This document shows positions 36,725-44,809 of a stretch of DNA of 64,000 nt, in pieces. The stretch lies in assembly GCA_019096065.1 (NCBI GenBank), contig JAGUCH010000002.1, forward strand, positions 14,768,501-14,832,500. The letters are read 5' to 3'. Below the pieces are notes generated by a model. That model saw only the letters and a list, made by a program, of their open reading frames with translations, was not told the origin of the DNA and did not search any database. Source of the DNA: Paracyclopina nana. Taxonomy: Eukaryota > Arthropoda > Copepoda > Cyclopoida > Cyclopettidae. Positions within the stretch are counted from its first letter, which is position 1. The number at the start of each line of letters is the position of its first letter. A program made the translations under genes and the position numbers.

Positions 36725-36843
36725 CGGAAAAGTCCTCCTTTATTATTATTGGTGTTATGCTATAGTAACTTTTTTAACTACTTATTCCAGGACATTGTTA
36801 CGTACTACATGTGGCTCTTCGAACTGATCTCGATGAGCATAGA
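36725..36843 (+). promoter_or_regulatory. Short gap with a strong 3' splice site before TRAPPC12
   Basis: The 119-bp gap contains ttttttaactacttattccag at 36770-36790, a good polypyrimidine tract and AG with no donor in the gap. Either the TRAPPC12 mRNA has a 5' UTR exon upstream, inside or before the coiled-coil gene, or this is a spliced-leader trans-splice acceptor. The sequence alone does not decide. Confidence 0.5.
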
Positions 36844-39800
36844 ATGGACCCTAGACACGCGCGCAGCCGCACGAGCTCTACCAGTTCGATGCGGTCGCCT
36901 CATGGAAGTGGGCCCCACCCGGCCACGCCTCTGCACACTCCCAACACTCTGAACAGCGTGCGAAGTGGAGGTCAGCAGTTGTCAGCAGCCTCGAGCTTCA
37001 ACGCTGCAGCCAACTTTTTCCATAACGTCAGTCCTGATCAGCTTGCAGCTGGACTCTATAGAGTGCGTGCCGAGCAACAGGGTGGGTCCAGATCCTCTCC
37101 GCCCACGCCCGCGCCCACGCCCAACCCCTTAGTGCAAGTGAACTATCCTATGGTTCCCGAGCAGTTGGTGGCTGGGATAAAGAAAATCCGAGTGGACGAA
37201 GGATACATCGATTCTACGAGCTTCCCGGCCACGCCTGCGCCCTCTCCCTTTTCACCGAGCCCCGCCCACTTTATGGTCTTCAGTCCTGACCAGGTGGCAG
37301 AACGGCTACGTGAAGAGTCCTCTGGTGCGACTGCCCTGTTTTTCAGTGGAGCATCAAGTGCTCAGCCTCCAACTCCGTCGACCACGCCTGGCTTAGGTTC
37401 AGCCCCTCCCCCTTTGATCAACGCTAACTTGGGCATCATACCCGAACTCTTGCAAGAGAGCATTGACAATTTAAAGGGGACTGACGAAGGCCTTGCCAGT
37501 ACTTCAAATCCTGCAACTCCCATTCAAACGCCTCACAGCCCTTCTCTATCTCAACAGTTCGAGAGCGGCCGAGGCCATCAAGTTGTGCTTCCGGAGCAGC
37601 TAGCTGCTGGAATTCACAGATTAAAGGTCGAAGAAGGAATGTCATCCGGCGGAAGTTCAGGCTTCCCGTCAACGCCAGCACCTACACCTTTTTCAGCTCA
37701 TCCAGGTGGCGTTCAGCCTGAAGAGTTGGCTGCCGGGATCTCGAGGTTGTCTGTCATCGAAGAGTCGGGCGAGTTGGGCAAAAACATGGCCTCTTCCAAT
37801 GAGCCCAACTTGAGCCAATATTTTGGCAACCAAGAGTCGGAGTTCTTTGACACATTCAACACGGACAACGAGGCTGTCATGCAGAGCTGCAGAGAAAGTG
37901 GGGTGGATCTGCCTAATTTGCCAGCTGAACACAGCAAGGTCAAAGAGGCCGAAATCTCAGTGTCAGAGCAGGCGGAAGACGATGAGAAATCGTTGAAGCA
38001 GAGGAAGCAAAGTCAGGACAACAACCAAACTGTTGGCCTGGCAGCTTTTGACAATCGGGAAAGGCCGACAACGTTGTCTGCCGCACCTCTTTTGACCAAC
38101 ACTTTGGCCACACCAACAACCACGCCCTCTACTGTCACTTCATCTTATGCCACGCCTGTGGCTCCAACCCCCGTTAACCCCATTTTTAGCACTGAGGGCC
38201 TGGCATACTCCACTTATGCTGCCTCCCCAAACATGACCAACATGGCCACGCCTATGCAGTTCAGCAGCAATGTGCCAATCACCAGCCCTCTGCCAATGAC
38301 AAGCACTCCTCTTGAAAAGACCTCACAGGCCTCCAATGTTCCTGTCATTGTTGAGGACGAAGATGCTGGCCTCTCTGATGAGGAAATTCGACTTCGCCAC
38401 CTCTGGCCTCAATCTGAGGCTGTGAGGACAGGATTGACCGATCGTAGCGTTGATCGAGGCATGCTGACCTCAGCTGTTGTGCAAGCTCGTGAAGAATTGC
38501 GAGACCCTGTGAAAAGCATGGTACTGCATTACAAAGGTAATCGTTTTGAAGGATCTAAATTGAATAATTGCTATGAGGTCTTATTTAATCCTCTGAATCT
38601 TAGGTTTTGCCGAAAACCAGGGTGACCAGAAAATTTGAACGGGTTGTAGCCAGATTTCTGCCTAAAATGGCCAAATTTGGCTATCACAGAAAAAAACTTA
38701 AATAGCCACAAATTGCAAAAAAATTGCCACATTTTAAGGAATTTCCTTGATGATTAAATTATTATAAAAATTTGATCCAATTTTTGGGATTTTTGTTGCT
38801 GAAATCAAGTAAGAAATAATGATTTTAATCTCTATTTTTTATGTGGCATAAGATATAAAAAATGTCCGCCTTTATTTTAATATTTTTCCTAACTTTTTGC
38901 AGATTTTCAAGCGTTTATTAACTAAAAATATCAAATCAGGCTTTTCAAAAATAGCCACAAATGGCCATGGCTATTCGGCCTAAATTTCCGTAGCCACACA
39001 AATAGCCACATCTGGTCACCCTGCCGCAAGCCTTTTGCCTTAATTTTTTCATTTGCCTAACTTTTCTGTCATTTTTTTCTGTCCACTATTTTCAAATCAA
39101 CTTAATTTACAACAAAAATTAAAAAAAAAAACATTTATTCCAGTCCATCTTATCGCTTCAATTTAGCGAGAAAGAAGTTCAAGTTATCTGAAAGACTGAA
39201 AGATGAAAACTTTTCGATTGATACAAAGCATGTTTTAGAGCTCTACAACGGATAATGTAATCTCTTGGAACCTATGAAACCAATTCAAAATAGATTTTGC
39301 ATTTTACTGTGGTTATTTTATAGGTGAAGCTGAGGCTGCCAAGCGAAATGTCCTCACGGTCAATGATGTTTCCCAGGATGTCAATGGGCTCAACCAGCTG
39401 ATCAGAGTTGGGTGCTTGAGGTCGGCGATAAACCTAACCTCAAGACTCCTGTTGAGGCCACCCTTGAGCACTCAGCATAGCCCAACCTCTTTGAGCATTT
39501 GGCATGTGCGACTCGCGCTCCTACTCAAACTGAAGCAATTCAATACGGTGGAGTCCGAAGCTTCAGCGTTTGGTGATCTGGATAAAATCGATTTGTTCTT
39601 CGAATTCTATCCTGAACAATACGGAGGGCGTCGGGGTTCGATGGTTCCATTTGGGCTCAGAGTTTTGATTGCAGAACTGCCCTTGCATTTGGGCAAGCCA
39701 TTGGATGCGATGGACCGACTCTATGGTCTCTTGGCAATAGTGGACAAAATCCTGCTCGAGGGTAAAAATATCTACAATGTACTGCGTAACTCGTGGGAGA

Positions 39801-40415
39801 AAGTAACTCGTTTCAGATGCCGACGGCTCAGAATTGTGGACTGAGAGGAAAATACGCGTGCTCTATGCATTAGCCAATTGTGGCATTCAGCAAAAAGATT
39901 TCGAAATGGCCTCTGCCATCCTCGACCAGATCCACGACCTCGAAAAATCAGCAATCACCAAGGCTCACGTGAGGTCGATTCAAGGCCGCGTTTTCCTCCA
40001 GCTCGGTGACCTCTTGACAGCCATGAAATTCTTCGAGCAAGCCTCGTCCTTGAGGCCAGATCCTGATGTGGACTCATTGATCGACAAATCTTGCCTGTCA
40101 ATCGCGAGCAACAATTACATCGAAGCCTACGAATTCCTGGCCAAGGCCAATGAGATGAGGCCACATAATCCAGTCGTGATCAACAATATGAGCGTATGCC
40201 TGCTTTACTTGGGGAGGCTCAAGGAGGCCCTCAATCTGCTCGAGTCCAATTTGACTGCCAATCCGGAGGCTTTTTTGCTTGACACCCAAGTCCTCAATTT
40301 GGCTACGCTCTATGAGTTGGAATCGTCCTATGCTGGCCAAAAGAAACATTCTCTCCTTGACTTGATGAGTCGGCATGCAGGAGATGGTGTAAATACGGCT
40401 TGCTTGAAGTTTTAG
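36844..40415 (+). CDS. TRAPPC12: Trafficking protein particle complex subunit 12
   Basis: Subunit of the TRAPPIII tethering complex (ER to Golgi, autophagy); vertebrate TRAPPC12 also acts at kinetochores. Exons 36844-38536, 39324-39761, 39817-40415, phases consistent, 910 codons with the stop. The C-terminal half is a TPR solenoid with clear orthology: YPEQYGGRRGSMVPFGLR, RVFLQLGDLLTAMKFFEQ, NNMSVCLLYLGRLKEAL, NLATLYELESSYAGQKK and a final NTACLKF. The acidic motif LSQYFGNQESEFFDTF matches the human LSTFFGD..SDFFDSF region. The N-terminal 340 residues are unusual: six repeats of a helix motif (PEQLAAGIhRL-hEEG type) separated by S/T-P-rich linkers such as PTPAPTP. ATG 36844 is the first in-frame ATG after a splice acceptor at 36790. 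The first coding intron carries a hAT-like MITE. Confidence 0.94.
38618..39023. mobile_element. hAT-like MITE in TRAPPC12 intron
   Basis: The left end cagggtgaccaga and the right end tctggtcaccctg are perfect 13-bp terminal inverted repeats. Flanks are ccgaaaac (38610-38617) and ccgcaagc (39024-39031), an 8-bp target duplication with two changes. Length is 406 bp with no transposase. Internal short pieces related to atagccaca recur on both arms. The end sequence and 8-bp duplication point to the hAT superfamily. Confidence 0.85.
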
Positions 40416-40511
40416 TTTTCTAGATATTCAGAAAAAATCATGCATATAAATACCTAGTTGTCACTTTTTGTTTATTCAATTTGAAAAATTGCTAAGCTAC
40501 TTTTTTTAAAT

Positions 40512-40954
40512 TCAGCGCCTACGATGGTTGTTGGTTCCTTCGAAATTGGGGTGATCCGAATACCAACCAAACGCTCCATAGCCTCCAGTGTACGCTCCAT
40601 AGTCCACAGCATCATGGCCTGTGACTGGGGCTAATTCGCTGAAAATAGGATGCAACAGTGATGCAATTGTAAAATTGCTAGCTTGGGAATAATTTACCTT
40701 CCTTGGGCAATTGGATCACCCCTGAGGGCCGGGGGAATTGCAAATCCACCCGAAGGAGGACCACCTGGAGGAAGATCTTCCCTTCTATTTCCTCCGGGCC
40801 CTGGCCTTCTAAACTCCTGATCATCCTGGGGCCAAGCAGCCCTTGCCACTCGGTGATGGGCAAACTCCACATCGTCCAAGGGAATGATCAAGAACCTTGG
40901 TCTGGCTGCAGCCAAAGTAGCCCCCAAGGCCAAAACGAGAAGGAAGGACTTCAT
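40512..40954 (-). CDS. Small secreted protein, unrecognised
   Basis: Two exons on the minus strand, 40954-40698 and 40638-40512, joined in phase 2; 127 residues. Residues 1-17 (MKSFLLVLALGATLAAA) are a textbook signal peptide with cleavage likely after AAA. The mature part is rich in P, G and R and has two dibasic sites (FRRPG, NRRED), then a G/Y-rich tail (YGAYTGGYGAFGWY) ending RRR. No cysteines are present, so it is not a disulfide-rich peptide. It could be a cuticle or matrix protein, or a prohormone cut at dibasic sites; no family was recognised. A TATA-like box lies at the expected distance upstream. It converges with TRAPPC12, 96 bp between stops. Confidence 0.8.
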
Positions 40955-41027
40955 TCTTTGAGATTCTGAGAGGAACTGAATATGTTGGGTAGCGACCAGC
41001 CACCTTTTCTACCATAGAGAAAGTAAA

Positions 41028-41035
41028 ATTTTATG
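41028..41035 (-). promoter_or_regulatory. TATA-like box of the secreted-protein gene
   Basis: CATAAAAT on the minus strand, 73 bp upstream of the ATG. A start site about 30 bp on gives a 5' UTR of roughly 45-50 bases. Placement is inferred. Confidence 0.5.
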
Positions 41036-41454
41036 GCTCGCGCACGAAATATCCCTATATGCTATTACAACACCATCATCCCCAAGCTAGATTATAAACT
41101 GTGTCCTGAAGATCACGATCATGCTTTGGAAATCTGTGGGCAGTAAATAGCTGAGGTAGACTCAAATGTGACAATTCCTCTCTTTTACTCAGCATGCACT
41201 AAAGTCTCCTTAAATTACCCTGGCAATTACCTTAGAAATCCAATTATGTGTTGTTTTTTGCAACGTAATTTTAGTACTAAAAGGATGACGCACTAAAGTC
41301 ATACACATTGACCTGGTAGACTTCTTTACCCTAACTCTCAACCACCCAAAAGTTATACAAAGTTTTAATTCTTATTCATTTCATGGGGATTTGCATGGTG
41401 TTAATTTTAAAATCCTAACCTATGGCTCCCCATAACATAATAGTTATTTATTTC

Positions 41455-41629
41455 GAGCTGGGGCACGTAAAGTAGGGTCATTAAATAGCTGAGCGAGGAT
41501 TTTAAAATGGGAAAACTCGAGTACAGCTTTACTAGCCCGAGCCTGCGAGGGCTGTAATTGTACGAGTGTTTTTCCATTTTAAAATCCGAGGTCAGCTATT
41601 TAATGACCCAATTTTACGTGCCCCAGCTC
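41455..41629. repeat. 175-bp near-perfect palindrome
   Basis: The left arm starts gagctggggcacgtaaa at 41455. The right arm ends ttttacgtgccccagctc at 41629 and is its inverse over about 70 bp. Shared blocks include gggtcattaaatagctga and ggattttaaaatgg. A spacer of about 30 bp lies between the arms. It would fold as a long cruciform or RNA hairpin. Not coding; most likely part of a foldback or MITE-type element. Confidence 0.9.
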
Positions 41630-41818
41630 AAAATATACAATTTTATATACTGTAATACGATTTTCGAGTGTTTTAATGAAGTTACCGGGCTGCCCCGTGC
41701 CCTAGAAAATGCTGCTCGGTTTTTATGCTATGTATCACTGGCTCTCATCAGCTAGCATCCAGTGGTTTGAGAGCAATAAAATAGACTTTTAAATTGCATT
41801 TCATGTGAATTGCACCTA

Positions 41819-41886
41819 TGGCATAGTGGTTAGAGGGCTTGGCTCTTGATTCCGCAGTCTAGGGTTCAAACCCCAGTCATTCCTCA
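41819..41886 (+). other. tRNA-like (SINE head-like) sequence 1
   Basis: An A-box-like tggcatagtggttagag at 41819 and a B-box-like ggttcaaac at 41863 are correctly spaced for a tRNA. The acceptor arms do not pair and the T stem has a mismatch, so a functional tRNA is unlikely; a tRNA-derived SINE head fits better. Confidence 0.6.
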
Positions 41887-41956
41887 ATTTTTTTGGTTTC
41901 TTTATCTGACTTAAATTATGTTTTAGTCCTATACATAGCATGCATTTTTCATGGTG

Positions 41957-42025
41957 TCACCATAGCTCAGTGGCAAGAGTATTGGAATGCTGATCCTACG
42001 GCTTGAAGTTCACATCTTGGATGAT
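41957..42025 (+). other. tRNA-like (SINE head-like) sequence 2
   Basis: An A-box-like tagctcagtggcaagag begins at 41963, and a degenerate B box, agttcacatcttg, begins at 42007. No cloverleaf closes. Same orientation as the first module, about 140 bp away. Confidence 0.5.
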
Positions 42026-42315
42026 TCTCTATTTTTTCTGACTTCTAAGGAATTTTGATTAGTTTCATGGACTATGAGGGGCATTAAACTACTTAAAATC
42101 CCTCAAATTTGATTCCAGGGACGTTAAGTATTTAATATCCCCCAAATTGCTTAGAAAGAACTGTGATATAAAAGAGCTGAGTCGGATCGGTAAACTGAAT
42201 TATAACACGAGGAAATCGTATTACAGTATATAAAATGTTGAAAATCTTCTAGCTCACTACCACTTAGTTTTATTGCTATCATGCATTTCAATAACCCCCA
42301 ACCAAATAGAGATGT

Positions 42316-42485
42316 CTAACTTTTTTAATTTCATAAGCAAGCTGCTAGCATGACCAGGAAAAGAGAAACAGAGGGGAAAATTTTAAAGTAGAAGAATATT
42401 TGCAACAACTTAATATAAGGTTTGGCGCTCCTTATCTCCTTTCCTGACCATTCTAGCGATTTGCTTATGAAATAAAAAAAGTTAG
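42316..42485. mobile_element. 170-bp foldback element
   Basis: ctaacttttttaatttcata at 42316 and tatgaaataaaaaaagttag ending at 42485 are inverse copies, and the pairing runs about 50 bp inward (ctagcatgaccaggaaa against tttcctgaccattctag). The loop is about 70 bp. No clear target duplication. A small MITE or foldback element. Confidence 0.8.
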
Positions 42486-43152
42486 CCTTTTTAATTTTAT
42501 GGGGGGCGTTTGAAGCTCTATTCAGCGAAAAAAGCACGCCTTAGAGAGCTAAAGTTTGTATTTTTTTTATGTTATGGGAAGTGACAGGCCAGGATTTTAT
42601 TACCACCCTCAAACAAACCCTTGGGACATAAGCTTTCAGAAGATTTATAGGTTTAGGGGTGGTTGACGAAGTCTAGGTTAGGTTCTCTCTCAAGTCAATT
42701 TGCGGCATGATGAATGTTGTCACCTACAAGGTCACATAATAGTATTTTACCTGTCCCGAAAAGCAGCAGGTACAAATTTTATGCACTTAAACCGAATTTC
42801 CAAGTGAGTAATGAACTTGCCGAAATCAAGCGCAATTTCTTAAGGGGCCGTGAACTTAAGGCATGCCGATTCCTAGGTGGGAATTGCTCAGAGATCTGAA
42901 ACTTTGCATAGCTATAGAAATAATAGAATAATCCAAAGATGGCTCTGCTATCTAGAAACATTGCTGCCCTCTATAGCCTGAACAAGAACTACAAACCATA
43001 ACAAAGCTGAGCGACTGCCTAACAGTAAGCAGCGGCAGCTGTAGCGAAAAAGTGAAAAATCCTTGAAAAAATGGATTGAAGAGGCCAAGAAAACTTCAGC
43101 GGCCTCGGAAACGTCAGGGATCCCTGCTTATGACAAGTACTTGACCAAGTTG

Positions 43153-43302
43153 GTAAAAAGTAACCTTAGGGTTCTCATTTACCATTCACTAAGTAAAAAG
43201 TAACCCTAGGGTTCGCATTTACCATTTACTAAGTAAAAAGTAACCCTAGGGTTCGCATTTACCATTTACTATGTAAAAAGTAACCCTAGGGTTGTCATTT
43301 AC
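43153..43302. repeat. 40-bp tandem array with palindromic core
   Basis: Three full copies and one partial copy of a 40-bp unit beginning gtaaaaagtaaccctagggt. Each unit centres on the 12-bp palindrome aaccctagggtt, and the outer parts (gtaaa, tttac) also pair. The first copy differs (ccttag). Confidence 0.9.
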
Positions 43303-43324
43303 TTCATAGCGCATCGGGAGTGCA

Positions 43325-43392
43325 AAAAAGCTGAGTCAACCGGCAAAGTGAATTACTCACGAGGAAATTCGGTTTACAGTGCGTAAAAACAA
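43325..43392. repeat. Diverged copy of the 42.2-kb element end
   Basis: The blocks aagctgagtc, cggcaaagtgaatta, cacgaggaaat and ttacagtgcgtaaaa follow in the same order as at 42168-42236 (gagctgagtcgg, taaactgaatta, cacgaggaaatc, ttacagtatataaaa). Only one end of the element is present here. Confidence 0.6.
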
Positions 43393-43536
43393 TGCATATG
43401 GATGAAGCAAAAAGCTGCATTAAAACCAACATATTTAGGACTGAAGTGTAATAGAGAAAGGGAAAATTGGAAATTACAAATTAAGGTAATGATCCAAGAC
43501 TGAAAAGTAGAATGAAAGTGACTAACAATGAATCTG

Positions 43537-44474
43537 CGTATATACTAAATACCGCACACAAACGCAACGCAACGCACACTACTAAATACCGCACACTACT
43601 AAATACCGCACACTACTAAAAAATGGATATGCAGCTAAAAAAATTGACTGGCAATTATTCTTATACTCTCGTATTTAAAATAAATTGTTTTCACTTAGTG
43701 CTTCACACAGTTAGTTAAAAGATTGTTCTCATAAACATCTCTGTAAGGTAAGCAAGTCACTTTGCGCGCTTATATCTAAGCATCTACTCGTCCTATTGGA
43801 ACCAAAATTGGAGGAATTCATACAGACATAATGAAGAGTCTTCATGCCAATTTTTCATCCGGAAAGTGAGGCAAATCAGTTAAGCAAGGGAGAAAAATCA
43901 GCATTATTCAATATGCTCTAATGAATACCTCCAAATTTGGTTCCAATCGGCTCAGTAATTATTGAGTTATGAGCTTCCAAAGTGCCTTACTGAGTCATAT
44001 GAGAACAAGTTAAAATCATCAGTTTTGGCATATAAACTATAGGGCTGCAATTTTGGACAAAAAATGGACCTTCTTTCAGCCAATTTTTTCATCCTTTGAT
44101 AAATTCATTACTATAAACATAGTGTGCGGTATTTAGTAGGCAAACATACTAAATACCGCACACACACTAAAAAACAGCCAACAATTGCTTAAAAAAACCC
44201 AGATTCTGGTCAGCTATCACAATTCACACCTTAATGTATGTACTAATGCTTACTCGTGTTTCTAGTTACTAAAAAATAATTTGTATTTTCCTCAAGCCTG
44301 CTTCTTAAGTTCATTGATATGATAAGCAGTATAATATTAAAAGTAGTTTAGCAGTATTTAGTAGTGTGCGGTATTTAGAAGTGTGCGGTATTTAGTAGTG
44401 TGCGGTATTTAGTAGTGTGCGGTATTTAGTAGTGTGCGTTGCGTTGCGTTTGTGTGCGGTATTTAGTATGTACC
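43537..44474. mobile_element. MULE-like non-autonomous element with compound terminal repeats
   Basis: Flanked by direct copies of atgaatctg(c) at 43528-43537 and 44475-44484, a 9-10 bp target duplication. Terminal inverted repeats of about 70-80 bp are built from a 17-bp unit (actaaataccgcacact) and an acgcaacgcaacgc block, in mirror order at the two ends. An internal inverted pair of the same unit lies near 44120-44170. About 940 bp, no transposase frame. Long TIRs with subrepeats and a 9-10 bp duplication are typical of Mutator-like elements. Confidence 0.85.
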
Positions 44475-44809
44475 ATGAATCTGCATCAAGTTATCTAGAA
44501 TTACTCAAAATAAAGCAATTGATGAAAGGAACGGAAAGGATGTGAACGTGTTTTAAAATGTTTCGGGCTACATACAAAAAGCTTTTTTATGTACATGTAT
44601 ATTTTTTGCAAGTGGTTTTTAATTTGTGAGCTCAATTTCATCAATTTGTATTTGGCAGGAAAGAGTTGACCATTTTCATAATCGTTTTTGTTACACTCTG
44701 GCAACTCTGTGAATCTCAAACAACTTTTTCGAGGAGTTCTCTCCAAAAAGCAGCTGATAAACATTTCGAGATAAATCTCAGGTAAGTGTTTTCTCTTCTC
44801 CACTTTCAA

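Larger units (their letters stand above)
41641..42235. mobile_element. Inverted-repeat element enclosing two tRNA-like modules
   Basis: ttttatatactgtaatacga at 41641 is the inverse of tcgtattacagtatataaaa ending at 42235. Weaker similarity extends about 25 bp further inward on both sides. The interior holds two sequences with RNA polymerase III A- and B-box-like motifs. No open frame. It abuts the palindrome at 41455-41629, so the two may be one element. Confidence 0.7.

Noticed and set aside
34461..40415. Fusion of the coiled-coil gene and TRAPPC12 into one gene
   Set aside because: The coiled-coil frame closes with TAG at 36724 after a natural C-terminus, and no donor near it gives the phase needed to join the TRAPPC12 exon.
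41819..42025. Two functional tRNA genes
   Set aside because: A and B boxes are recognisable, but the acceptor stems do not pair, the T stem of the first is mismatched and the second B box is degenerate. Treated as SINE-like.
43153..43302. Interstitial telomere repeat
   Set aside because: The unit is 40 bp and contains the hexamer-like motif only once in each direction; it is not a run of telomere repeats.
43537..44474. Autonomous Mutator-type transposon
   Set aside because: No transposase frame or decayed remnant between the ends; it is a non-autonomous element.
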